The notes below the pieces were generated by a model, which worked only from the letters and a program-made list of their open reading frames with translations, ran no database searches and had not been told where the DNA came from. A program made the position numbers and the translations under genes. From positions 2,914,001 to 2,978,000 of the forward strand of contig OY781889.1 in the NCBI GenBank assembly GCA_963677185.1: DNA of 64,000 bases. The letters run 5' to 3'. This document shows positions 35,884 to 44,305 of the stretch, piece by piece (the stretch's first letter is position 1; each line of letters begins with the position of its first letter). This stretch comes from G963677185 sp963677185 (lineage in GTDB: Bacteria; Bacillota; Syntrophomonadia; Syntrophomonadales; Syntrophomonadaceae).

Positions 35884-37176
35884 ATGGATGAAATGTTCGA
35901 TGTCATTGTTGTAGGCGGCGGTCTGGCCGGACTGGCGGCTGCATACACCATGGCCGAAGAAGGCCTGGAAGTATTGCTGCTGGAAAAAGGCGAGTACTCC
36001 GGCGCCAAGAATGTCACAGGCGGTCGCCTGTACTTGAGCCCCATCCGCGATCTGTATCCCGAGATATGGAGCAAGCTCCCTTTGGAGAGGCACATAGCTC
36101 ATGAAGAAGTGTCCATTATGGACAAAAATGCGGCGATTACCGTGCGCTATGAAGGAGACGAGCTTAAAACCGAGCCTTATCAGAGCTACAGCGTGCTCAG
36201 AGGCAAATTCGACCGGGCCTTTGCCAAGCTTGTGGAACGAAAAGGCGTAGCCATGGTCACCAAAACCCGGGTGGACGATCTTATTATTGAAAACGGGAAG
36301 GTCTGCGGAGTAGTTGCCGGCGGCGATGAACTGCGAGCCCATATCGTCCTGGCCTGTGATGGAGTGCTTTCATTTACGGCTCAAAAAGCCGGATTGCGCA
36401 AAGCTCTGGACAGCCACAACTATGCGGTAGGATTCAAGGAAGTCATTGAACTGCCCCGCGAGATTATTGAAGACCGCTTTAACCTAACCGGCGATGAAGG
36501 GACCGCGCGTCTGTTCATGGGAGAGGTTACCGCCGGCAAATTCGGAGGCGGCTTTTTATACACGAACAAGGAAAGCCTGAGCCTGGGAATCGTGGTCGGC
36601 ATTCATGCTCTGGCCGACGAGGAGCCTGGAGTCGCAGCTCCAGAACTTCTGGATACATTTAAACAACGCCCCGAAATCGCAGCTCTAATCCGCGGCGGAC
36701 AAACCGTGGAATACTCGGCTCATGTAGTCCCGGAAGGCGGATATAAGGCACTGAACAAGCTATACGGAGACGGCATTCTGGTCGCCGGCGACGCGGCCGG
36801 CTTTTCCATGAACATTGGAGTCACCGTTCGCGGTATGGAATACGCGATTGCTTCAGGTTACTATGCCGCCAAAACGGCTATCAGCGCACGGCAGCATAAT
36901 GATTCATCCGCATCTTTCCTGGCATCGTACGAAAAAATGCTGGATGATAGCTTTGTCATGCAGGACTTTAAGAATTTTAAGGATTCTATCGAAGTGCTGG
37001 ATCACCCCCGATTATTCCAGCATTATCCGGCATTCGCCACTCAGGTGATGAAGGAAATGTATGCTGTACCCGCAGGCGCTCCAAAAGAAAAACTGTTCAG
37101 TACCGTTAAGAAGCATCTCTCGTTTTCAGAGCTGATTGCCATGGCTAAAGACGCAAGGAGGATGATGAAGATATGA
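35884..37176 (+). CDS. fixC: FixC-type flavoprotein, ETF:quinone oxidoreductase family
   Basis: 430 aa. An N-terminal FAD Rossmann motif (VIVVGGGLAGLAAAYTMAEEG), the SGAKNVTGGRLY substrate or quinone region, and a second FAD motif GILVAGDAAGFSMNIGVTVRGMEYAI are characteristic of FixC. With FixX it transfers electrons between ETF and quinone (or ferredoxin, if bifurcating). GAGGTG precedes ATG 35884. Its stop overlaps the fixX start by ATGA. Confidence 0.95.
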   Translation: MDEMFDVIVVGGGLAGLAAAYTMAEEGLEVLLLEKGEYSGAKNVTGGRLYLSPIRDLYPEIWSKLPLERHIAHEEVSIMDKNAAITVRYEGDELKTEPYQSYSVLRGKFDRAFAKLVERKGVAMVTKTRVDDLIIENGKVCGVVAGGDELRAHIVLACDGVLSFTAQKAGLRKALDSHNYAVGFKEVIELPREIIEDRFNLTGDEGTARLFMGEVTAGKFGGGFLYTNKESLSLGIVVGIHALADEEPGVAAPELLDTFKQRPEIAALIRGGQTVEYSAHVVPEGGYKALNKLYGDGILVAGDAAGFSMNIGVTVRGMEYAIASGYYAAKTAISARQHNDSSASFLASYEKMLDDSFVMQDFKNFKDSIEVLDHPRLFQHYPAFATQVMKEMYAVPAGAPKEKLFSTVKKHLSFSELIAMAKDARRMMKI

Positions 37177-37454
37177 GTGAATTGATGGGGCTGAAAGCTA
37201 AACTGGGGCTGGACGTTTTCAAGGAGTCCAAGGAAGCCCATATCAAAATCATTGCCGGCATGGAACGCGATCCGCGACTGAAAAAAGCAGTTCTGGTTTG
37301 CCCGGCTGGCTTGTATTCCGAACATGAAGGCCAGGTGGAACTCACTATAGACGGCTGCCTCGAATGCGGCACCTGTCTTATTGCATGCGGAAGTGATGTG
37401 CTGGAGTGGAACTATCCCGCCGGAGGCTCCGGGGTACAGTTCCGCTTCGGCTAA
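37173..37454 (+). CDS. fixX: FixX-type ferredoxin-like protein
   Basis: 93 aa. Cysteines lie in VCPAGLY and CLECGTCLIAC, the FixX [4Fe-4S] pattern also found at the C terminus of mitochondrial ETF-QO. It supplies the iron-sulfur centre for FixC. It overlaps fixC by 4 nt. The reading frame has four N-terminal-domain residues more than a minimal FixX and no second cluster. Confidence 0.94.
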   Translation: MSELMGLKAKLGLDVFKESKEAHIKIIAGMERDPRLKKAVLVCPAGLYSEHEGQVELTIDGCLECGTCLIACGSDVLEWNYPAGGSGVQFRFG

Positions 37455-37476
37455 AACCGGGCAGGAGGAGATTATT

Positions 37477-38232
37477 TTGAAAATAGTAGTGGCTATGAAA
37501 CAGGTTCCCGATGTGCAGGCCATCCGCATCCGGGATCGCAAACCCGTTCTCGACGATGTGCAGTTCACGCTGGGTTCTATTGATAAAAATGCCCTGGAAG
37601 CAGGTATCCAGCTGAAGGAATCTGCCGGAGCCAGCCTGGTTGTGCTTTCGGCCGGTAGCGAAGAGGTCGAAGACACAATTAAAGAGGCACTGGCAGCCGG
37701 TGCTGATGAAGCGTTCCTGATTGCCGACGATTCCATTAAAAATGCGGACAGCGCAGATGTCGCACAATTGCTGGCAGCAGCGATCAGCAAAATTGACGAT
37801 GCCAGCATCGTGATCTTTGGCGAAGGCAGCGGGGATAATTATTCCGGCCAGGTAAGCTCGCGGGTGGCTGATATTCTTAACTGGCCCCAGGTGGGATTTG
37901 CGAGTTCCATTGAGCTTGGCCCCGATACGGCCAAAATTATCCGCTCGCTTGAAGACAGCGAAGAAACCGTGGAATGCTCGCTTCCGGTTATCGTTTCGGT
38001 ACTGGCCGGGATTAACGAACCGCGTATTCCTTCGGTTACCCAGATTCTTAAAGCCGGCAAAAAACCAAAAGAAGTTGTAAGCGCAGACGAACTGGGGATA
38101 AAAATCCCTGCTGTCAAAAAAATAAGCACCGTTAGCAACCTGGCTCCAGAAAGCCAGCGCAAACAAATTGCTGTAAAAAGCGTTGAAGAACTGGTCAAGG
38201 CTTTGGAAGCGGAAAGAATGATTGAGAGGTGA
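37477..38232 (+). CDS. Electron transfer flavoprotein, beta subunit (FixA type)
   Basis: 251 aa. It begins KIVVAMKQVPDVQAIRIR, and carries AGADEAFLIAD, GEGSGDNYSGQVSSRVADIL and ECSLPVIVSVLAGINEPRIPS, standard ETF-beta blocks with AMP-site residues. TTG 37477 is the start: AGGAGGAG is 6 nt upstream and homology begins there. An ATG 96 nt earlier would overlap fixX and adds non-homologous residues. Overlaps the ETF alpha reading frame closely at its 3' end. Confidence 0.94.
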   Translation: MKIVVAMKQVPDVQAIRIRDRKPVLDDVQFTLGSIDKNALEAGIQLKESAGASLVVLSAGSEEVEDTIKEALAAGADEAFLIADDSIKNADSADVAQLLAAAISKIDDASIVIFGEGSGDNYSGQVSSRVADILNWPQVGFASSIELGPDTAKIIRSLEDSEETVECSLPVIVSVLAGINEPRIPSVTQILKAGKKPKEVVSADELGIKIPAVKKISTVSNLAPESQRKQIAVKSVEELVKALEAERMIER

Positions 38233-38237
38233 TCGAG

Positions 38238-39176
38238 GTGGCAGGAATACTTATTTATTGTGAGAAAGATAGTCTGTGCTATGAGCTTTTAACCGCCGCC
38301 CGTCAGCTTTCTGAAGAGCTGGGCAGCAGTGTTAAAGCCCTGGTGATTGATGATAAAACCCTGGCCAACAGCTTGAGCGTGCTGGGAGCAGAGGTTTATC
38401 TGGTAAAAAACCCGGTGGAAAAAGCCGATACCGCCGCAGTGGCATCGGTGCTCGCACAAGCCGCAAATAAATTAGATTGCGATATCCTTTTGCTGGCTTC
38501 CAACCGGCGAGGAAAAGAACTATCGGGGCGGCTGGCCCAGAAACTGGATGCCGGCTGCCTGAATGACGTGCAAAATGCCACCGTTATCGACGGCAAAATT
38601 CACTGCCAGCGCAATGCCCTGAACGGGGCAACTATAGCTACCCAGTATATTGCATCCGCGCGGCAGGTTATCGCCATTGCCCCGCATAGCTTCAACCGCG
38701 CCATGGCGGGAGGCGCCACCCAAGCCGTTCATGAACTCGATATTCAGCCCCAGATATCTGGAATCCGGCTTCTAGCCAGCCGGCAGAAATCAACCGACTC
38801 GGTCGATATTGAAGCAGCCCGGATAATCGTAGCCGTTGGCCAGGGACTGCCCCGCCAGGAAGACCTGGCCCTTGCCGAAGCCATTGCCGAAGCGGTTGGC
38901 GGTGTAGTGGCCTGTTCCAAACCAGTGGCAACTGACAAGAAGTGGATGTCGGAAGAACGCATTATTGGTCTGTCTGGCAAGATCTGCAAGCCCGACCTGG
39001 CTTTAATCCTGGGCATTTCGGGCCAGGTCCAATTTGTAGTCGGAATTCGCGATGCCAAGGTAGTTGCAACTATTAACAACGATGAAAACTGTTATATGTT
39101 CAAGGTTTCAGACTACTGCCTTACTGCCGACCTGAACGAAGCCCTGCCCGCTCTAAAGAGTGCGCTGGGAAAATAG
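38238..39176 (+). CDS. Electron transfer flavoprotein, alpha subunit (FixB type)
   Basis: 312 aa. An N-terminal ETF domain (about 1-180) is followed by the FAD-binding C-terminal domain, with GLSGKICKPDLALILGISG and VQFVVGIRDAKVVATINNDE. The usual P-loop-like GISGAIQH is GISGQVQF here, and the usual APIF is NCYMF, which may affect FAD redox tuning. GTG 38238 is preferred (AGAGG 8 nt upstream); GTG 38229 overlaps the etfB stop by GTGA and is the alternative. Last gene of the operon, with a terminator right after it. Confidence 0.93.
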   Translation: MAGILIYCEKDSLCYELLTAARQLSEELGSSVKALVIDDKTLANSLSVLGAEVYLVKNPVEKADTAAVASVLAQAANKLDCDILLLASNRRGKELSGRLAQKLDAGCLNDVQNATVIDGKIHCQRNALNGATIATQYIASARQVIAIAPHSFNRAMAGGATQAVHELDIQPQISGIRLLASRQKSTDSVDIEAARIIVAVGQGLPRQEDLALAEAIAEAVGGVVACSKPVATDKKWMSEERIIGLSGKICKPDLALILGISGQVQFVVGIRDAKVVATINNDENCYMFKVSDYCLTADLNEALPALKSALGK

Positions 39177-39191
39177 CTTATCAAAATAAAT

Positions 39192-39232
39192 AAAAAATAA
39201 CCGGAAAGCATTTTTTCGGTTATTTTTTATTT
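39192..39232 (+). terminator. Intrinsic terminator of the ETF operon
   Basis: aaaaaataaccg (39192-39203) pairs perfectly with cggttatttttt (39217-39228), followed by attt. It lies 16 bp after the ETF alpha stop. Confidence 0.85.
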
Positions 39233-39264
39233 AATGCCCCATTATCAGCCATTCTTCGCGTCCT

Positions 39265-39293
39265 TTGACAGCATGCGACATTAGTACTATATT
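39265..39293 (+). promoter_or_regulatory. Consensus promoter upstream of flavodoxin-fold oxidoreductase
   Basis: TTGACA (39265-39270), 17-bp spacer, TATATT (39288-39293): close to the sigma-A consensus. The start point would be near 39300, giving a leader of about 90 nt. Confidence 0.7.
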
Positions 39294-39391
39294 ATTTGAG
39301 TGAGCAAAAATGGCAAAATATGCTGCTGATCCTTTACTTTTGTCCTTTGACGCCGTTTGTTCATACTGCCGGTATAAAGGGGAATTATTTA

Positions 39392-39997
39392 ATGAGAATC
39401 CTGGTCGTTCTGGGCCATCCGCGTCAAAGCAGCTTCAATCACACTATCGCCGATTTAATCAAAGAAACCCTAAAAAGCGAGAAACATCAAGTCGTTTTTC
39501 ATGATCTTTACGAGGAAAAATTTGATCCGGTGTTGACCGTGGAAGAAATCGAAAGCCGTCTGGCCAATCCGATCGTAGACCGGTACAGCCGCGAAGTTGT
39601 GGCAGCCGAAGGGATTGTTATCATCCATCCTATCTGGTGGGAGCTTCCGCCTGCAATTATTAAAGGGTGGATTGACCGGGTTCTCAGCCCGGGAGTTGCC
39701 TATGACTACAAAAACGGGGTAAGCATCGGCAAACTGTCCGCTAAATTCGCCCTGGTATTGAACACATCTGCAACAGCCGAAGAAACCCGCCGGCATCTCA
39801 TCGGCGACCCGCTGCAGAACCTTTGGTGCAATGGGATCCTGGGTTTCTGCGGTATTAATCACGTGGAATACCGGGTTTTCCCTGGAATACAGTTCAGCAC
39901 GCCAGAACAAAAGGCGGCCTGGCTGCTGGAAATTGAAGATTTACTGAACCAGATGCTGGAATCTCATGGCGATAGCCCGAATTCAGAAGCCAAATAG
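39392..39997 (+). CDS. Flavodoxin-fold NAD(P)H dehydrogenase (quinone) family protein
   Basis: 201 aa. MRILVVLGHPRQSSFNHTIAD and the HPIWWELPPAIIKGWIDRVLSPGVAY block are the FMN or FAD phosphate and flavin contacts of the MdaB/KefF/NQO1 family. It reduces quinones or similar acceptors by two electrons in the cytoplasm. ATG 39392 has AAAGGGG 8 nt upstream; an open frame extends 32 codons further 5' but without homology. Single gene between two terminators or strand changes. Confidence 0.9.
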   Translation: MRILVVLGHPRQSSFNHTIADLIKETLKSEKHQVVFHDLYEEKFDPVLTVEEIESRLANPIVDRYSREVVAAEGIVIIHPIWWELPPAIIKGWIDRVLSPGVAYDYKNGVSIGKLSAKFALVLNTSATAEETRRHLIGDPLQNLWCNGILGFCGINHVEYRVFPGIQFSTPEQKAAWLLEIEDLLNQMLESHGDSPNSEAK

Positions 39998-40023
39998 GCC
40001 GTATAATGGTTTTACCCCGCACT

Positions 40024-41946
40024 TCAAGCAATTATCATCCTTTTCACAGCCATACGCATGTCTTCTGGAATAATAGCAATCCGGGACCGCTGACCTGCGG
40101 CAGGATCTCTGCCCACCATTACCAACGCCAGGCTCCACAGGGTTCCCAGGGTAGTCGATGTACCTTCATCCATCCAATCATTGCTTTCTCCTTGAAGTGA
40201 TCCGAAAAGCGGTTCCAACTCGTCCATGCCAGCACAGCCCCCGTTCTCGCTCAGGAAGCTCAACAGGGATTTCTGATCGGAATCCAGGGTATCCACCAAT
40301 CGTTCAAGGAGCTTTTCGTTCAGAAGCCATTCGGCAATCTGCTTTTCCCGCTGGCTGCGCCTGGGCAAACCGATAATGCCCAGATTGAGACAAATAGCAT
40401 CAATCCATTCAACTGGCATGTTTTTCAAGCCACGGACCAGGCGTGCATTATCCGGCAGAGCTTTGTCTTCAATCGCGCGCCGCTTGCTTTCACTATAAAT
40501 GCCGGCGGCCTGCTGCTTGTTTCCTGATGATGGCTGGATCTCCATATTTTCGATTCCCGCACCGCTTAGCTGCTCGCGGAAATCCAGTAAGCGTTCATGC
40601 TCTTCTTCAGACAGCCGGTCTATATCCAGCCGGTCCAGATGCTGCCAGGCCTCCACGGGATTTCCCTGGCACCAGGCGAGAAATGCCCGCTTAAAATAGA
40701 TATCCTGGATAAATAGGCCCTGTTCCGCCTGGTCAATCTGCTCCAGCAGGTCTAATATCTGCGAGGCCTCTTCATAGCGCTTCATCTGCATGTATATATC
40801 AGTCATGGAGAGCATGGCTGGCGGATAAAACTTCTTTTCGTTATAAAAAACATCCTCCCACAAAGCCAGGGCTTCATCCTGTCTCCCCTGTTCAATCAAA
40901 CCCGAGGCGTATACATATATCGCTTCCATCTCAGGGCCGTACAGAACCTGGATACACTCCAGATCTTCGGCCAAATGGCTCGTTTCTTCATGATCTGTTT
41001 CCGGATGATCACCCTGGGGAGCTTCGCTGGCCGCCAGGTGTTTCGAAACGGCTCTGTGCACTGCCGGGCCTAGATTGTTATTCTCCTGCAGACGCAAGCC
41101 CAGTTCCTGCCCCCACTCCCCGGTCCAGTTAATCAATGCTTCCAGCAATGCTTCAGCAATTTCTTCATTCAGGCTGTCATGCCCTAACAGGTGCCCAAGC
41201 AGCAGCATTCTCGCATAGCCGCAGCCCATAAAGCGCTCCCTTTCCTCATCGTCTGCCAGCGCCGTTTCCAACTGATCCTGAAGCTGATGATTGTTTACAA
41301 TATGGTATTCAAGTCCGAAAAGCGGCAGTTCTCCCTGTTCCATCATCAGGGCAATGCGCTGCATCTGTTCGCATACCGGAATAATGCGCTTGATTGAACC
41401 CCAGTGTTCGCTAGCGCTCCGGAAATCCTTCATGTTAAAGGCGGCTGCGCCCGCATAATAAACGCATTCCCAGGACAGGTAATCCTTTTTCCATTTATCA
41501 TATATGTCCAGGAGAAGGCGGTGCTGTTCCAGCTCTCCTGAGGCTTTCATGAGCATAGCCAGATATCCGCCCACCGAGTCAAAGGGCAAGCCGGCTTCGG
41601 CTAAAAGCCGCTCTCCTTCTGCATATCCTTCGATAGCGGTTCTTAAATACAAAAAGGCTTCATCAAAGCGTCCCATCTCAGCCAGGACAATTGAGGCCAG
41701 GCTGTAGGAAAACGGATGATGAAAGGGCTGGCTCTGGTCTTTGACCAGGCCTGGTTGAAGAGCATGGAAGGCTCGCTCCGGCAGTTCCAGATAGTAATAA
41801 CACAGGGCAAGCTGATTGCGAACGCTGGCATCTTCCTTAATTGCCAGGGCTTTTTCAAAGGTAACCGCAGCGTCATCATACTCGCCCCGGACCAATAATT
41901 CCCCGGCCATATTTACAATTTCATCCAAACGGCTGCTTTTCGACAA
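40024..41946 (-). CDS. TPR-repeat protein
   Basis: 640 aa, no signal peptide. TPR-like pairs are clear at about 5-75 (GELLVRGEYDDAAVTFEKAL, NQLALCYYYLELPERAF) and again at about 335-440 (IEQGRQDEALALWED, MTDIYMQMKRYEEASQIL). A charged His/Glu-rich linker (about 310-330) separates the halves. The C-terminal 140 residues (SKRRAIEDKALPDN... to end) look like a helical or winged-helix domain with no family I can name. Scaffold role likely, partner unknown. Confidence 0.78.
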   Translation of the reverse strand: MSKSSRLDEIVNMAGELLVRGEYDDAAVTFEKALAIKEDASVRNQLALCYYYLELPERAFHALQPGLVKDQSQPFHHPFSYSLASIVLAEMGRFDEAFLYLRTAIEGYAEGERLLAEAGLPFDSVGGYLAMLMKASGELEQHRLLLDIYDKWKKDYLSWECVYYAGAAAFNMKDFRSASEHWGSIKRIIPVCEQMQRIALMMEQGELPLFGLEYHIVNNHQLQDQLETALADDEERERFMGCGYARMLLLGHLLGHDSLNEEIAEALLEALINWTGEWGQELGLRLQENNNLGPAVHRAVSKHLAASEAPQGDHPETDHEETSHLAEDLECIQVLYGPEMEAIYVYASGLIEQGRQDEALALWEDVFYNEKKFYPPAMLSMTDIYMQMKRYEEASQILDLLEQIDQAEQGLFIQDIYFKRAFLAWCQGNPVEAWQHLDRLDIDRLSEEEHERLLDFREQLSGAGIENMEIQPSSGNKQQAAGIYSESKRRAIEDKALPDNARLVRGLKNMPVEWIDAICLNLGIIGLPRRSQREKQIAEWLLNEKLLERLVDTLDSDQKSLLSFLSENGGCAGMDELEPLFGSLQGESNDWMDEGTSTTLGTLWSLALVMVGRDPAAGQRSRIAIIPEDMRMAVKRMIIA

Positions 41947-42045
41947 GCCCGCTCCTCCTCCATATCATGGTTCACATTAGACATCAACATACTGTTGAAC
42001 CGGCTATCGGCGATTTCTCCGCCGGAGCGCCCGCATTTATCTCCT

Positions 42046-42852
42046 TTATCTTTCCACTTTGTTTAGAGCCTTACTCTGGTCCTGCCCCAGGTTGCTCTGG
42101 CTAAATGCTTCACTATCTGGCAAATGCATGGCAAAGTCTTCGGTGCGATCAATACCCAGCAAGGCCTCTCTGACCTGGCATTCCAGCAAATGCCCGCCTT
42201 GTTGGCGGTCTTTGCTTATAAAATGGAAATGGTACCCGGGCATGTTTATCCCATTGACATAGGCGGGACACCAGAATCCCAGGATAGTGCCTTCAACATT
42301 CTTATATTCGAAAACCTGCTGTTGCTTGATCGCCTGGTCAAGCGGCGGGTACGGCTGGCTCTGTGCGGGCACCGAACGGGCTTTAATATAGTCAAACGTG
42401 CCATCAACCCTGATGGCATAGAATATGTTCGGATTTTTCAAATAGGGGTCAATGGTTTTCTGCAGGCTGGCCATGCTGTCAATACTCTTGATATTGGCCA
42501 CATCGTCGGCCCAATAATGAGTAATATCCGCGAAGGGGGTCTTTTGATCCGCAGCTGCCACCAGCACCTTGCCATCAGACTTGACCTGGTAAAACACCCC
42601 GTCGATCATAATCATTTCCCCGTCCAGAGCTTCAAATGTGCCGATGCCCAGGTTGCCTTTGTCCTGCAGCTCTCCAAAAGTGCTTTCACCTTCATATACA
42701 CCCTGCATTAACGCATTAATCGTAGAAACCTGGTAGACCTGGTTTTCGTTTTGGACCGCAGTATCGCCTTTTTTCTCTGGCTCCGGCTGACAGCCGCTTA
42801 TCGGCATCAAAACCAGCAAAAGCGCAAGCAGCACACCAAAATTTGTCTTCAT
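42046..42852 (-). CDS. Alpha-acetolactate decarboxylase, lipoprotein form
   Basis: 268 aa. A lipoprotein signal peptide with lipobox PISGC puts the mature N terminus at Cys21. The rest matches acetolactate decarboxylase: INALMQGVYEGESTFGELQ, GNLGIGTFEALDGEMIMIDG, the KTPFADIT segment, and the zinc-ligand region PGYHFHFISKDRQQGGHLL with HxH plus a later His. The enzyme converts acetolactate to acetoin. A membrane-anchored extracellular copy is unusual, since the substrate is made in the cytoplasm, although secreted forms are known in Brevibacillus. No acetolactate synthase is adjacent. An extended -10 (TGCTAGAAT, 42898-42903) lies upstream. Confidence 0.88.
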   Translation of the reverse strand: MKTNFGVLLALLLVLMPISGCQPEPEKKGDTAVQNENQVYQVSTINALMQGVYEGESTFGELQDKGNLGIGTFEALDGEMIMIDGVFYQVKSDGKVLVAAADQKTPFADITHYWADDVANIKSIDSMASLQKTIDPYLKNPNIFYAIRVDGTFDYIKARSVPAQSQPYPPLDQAIKQQQVFEYKNVEGTILGFWCPAYVNGINMPGYHFHFISKDRQQGGHLLECQVREALLGIDRTEDFAMHLPDSEAFSQSNLGQDQSKALNKVER

Positions 42853-43043
42853 CTTTGCTACCTCCCTGATGTGGACAAACTAATATAATCAATAATTATT
42901 CTAGCATATGGGCAGTATTTTCGCGAAAAGTAGCGCTGCCCTGCCGGTCATGTGATAAACTTTCCACAGGGTGCAACCATCGTCAATCCCAATCCATTTC
43001 CATCCATTCCGTAATTATCCAGCAGTTGAATCAGGAGGCAAAT

Positions 43044-43448
43044 ATGCATGAACAGAAAGTAGTTACCTGTTTTCTCGTATTTGAGGGCAAGGTGCTTTTG
43101 CTTAAACGCAGCCAGCGGGTAGGAAGCTACCAGGGCCGCTGGGCAGGAGTTGCCGGCTATATTGAAGGACAGCGCAGCCCCGAAGAGCAAGGGCTTATCG
43201 AAATACTGGAAGAAACATCGTTGCCCGCTGCCGCTGTTCGACTGGCCAGGAGCGGCGAAATCCTGGCAGTTGAAGATCCAGCGCTTAACACCCGTTGGCT
43301 CGTACATCCGTTAAAATGGGATGTTTTGTCACTGGATGGATTTGGACTGGATTGGGAACACACTGAATGTCAGTGGTTTAATTCGAATGAAATACAAGGC
43401 CTGGAGACAGTTCCCGGGCTATATTTTGCATGGGAGAGCGTTAAGTGA
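43044..43448 (+). CDS. NUDIX hydrolase
   Basis: 134 aa. The fold is clear (VTCFLVFEGKVLLLKRSQRV, GRWAGVAGYIEG, then EEQGLIEILEETSL). In the NUDIX box the usual REUxEE is IEILEE: the Arg is replaced by Ile while the metal-binding Glu residues remain. Likely cleaves a nucleoside diphosphate derivative. ATG 43044 has AGGAGG 5 nt upstream. Its stop overlaps the GTG of the IF-2B-like gene (GTGA), so the two proteins are made in a fixed ratio and probably act together. Confidence 0.88.
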   Translation: MHEQKVVTCFLVFEGKVLLLKRSQRVGSYQGRWAGVAGYIEGQRSPEEQGLIEILEETSLPAAAVRLARSGEILAVEDPALNTRWLVHPLKWDVLSLDGFGLDWEHTECQWFNSNEIQGLETVPGLYFAWESVK

Positions 43449-44305
43449 CCATTGAATCTTTGAACATAAAAATCGACCTGATTCGTTTTGACCGCAAACA
43501 TGGCGCCAGCGAACTGGCATTGCTGGCCCTGGGAATGCTGGCGGAACACAGTGCAAACGCGGATGCGGCATCGAGTGCGGAGCTTCTCGAAGAAAGCAAA
43601 AACCTGGCCGGGCTTATATCCTTGAGCCGTCCGTCCATGGCTCCCATTGCAAACGCAATCCGCCTCTATCTTTCCCGCATAGGCCATTTGCAGGCTGATA
43701 ATGCCAGCCCTGAAGATCTGCGCAATCAGCTCGAAACACAGGCCGTGCAGGCTATGACTACCATGAATGAACTGCGCCAGAGAAGCATCGAGCATGCCGT
43801 TCAATTGATTCAAAGCGGCCAGTGTATCGCCTCGTGCAGTTACAGTTCGACAGTGGTCGCCGCTTTGATTGAAGCCAGCCGGCAGGGTAAAAAAATCCGG
43901 CTCATTTGGCCGGTATCACGTTATAACGGCTATTGCTACGGAACATACAGCCAGAACTGCCTGGATGAAAACGGTATCGCCTGTCAGCTGGTCGAAGATT
44001 ACGAGATTGATAAGGCGGTTCAATCCGCTGACATATTATTACTGGGTGCTGATACAGTTCTGCCTTCCGGGGACATAATTAACGGCTACCCCAGCCTGGC
44101 TGCCGCTAAAGCCACCCGCCGCTCGCGCGGCTCCCTGCCTGTATACTGCCTGGCCGACAGCTCGAAGATTCTGTGGAGCGCGCCACCTGAACATTTTGAG
44201 CACGGGTTGGAAAAAATCCCTCACGAATGGCTGGAAGGCATCATAACCGAACAGGGCCTTCTGCATACCCGCCTGATCAAATCACTACGCAACTCGATGT
44301 TCTGA
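43445..44305 (+). CDS. IF-2B alpha/beta/delta-like (ribose-1,5-bisphosphate isomerase/MtnA fold) protein
   Basis: 286 aa of the eIF-2B/MtnA/R15P isomerase superfamily. Family features are a helical N-terminal domain (about 1-115), then the Rossmann-like part with SCSYSSTVVAALIEA, the ESRPxxxG-like position WPVSRYNGY, and the metabolite loop LLGADTVLPSGDIINGYPSLAAA, in which the usual GAD and NK/G positions are visible. It is probably an isomerase of a ribose or methylthioribose phosphate rather than a translation factor. It overlaps the NUDIX gene by 4 nt; I recall archaeal proteins in which these two domains are fused. Ends directly against the convergent PEP carboxylase gene with no spacer. 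Confidence 0.82.
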   Translation: MTIESLNIKIDLIRFDRKHGASELALLALGMLAEHSANADAASSAELLEESKNLAGLISLSRPSMAPIANAIRLYLSRIGHLQADNASPEDLRNQLETQAVQAMTTMNELRQRSIEHAVQLIQSGQCIASCSYSSTVVAALIEASRQGKKIRLIWPVSRYNGYCYGTYSQNCLDENGIACQLVEDYEIDKAVQSADILLLGADTVLPSGDIINGYPSLAAAKATRRSRGSLPVYCLADSSKILWSAPPEHFEHGLEKIPHEWLEGIITEQGLLHTRLIKSLRNSMF

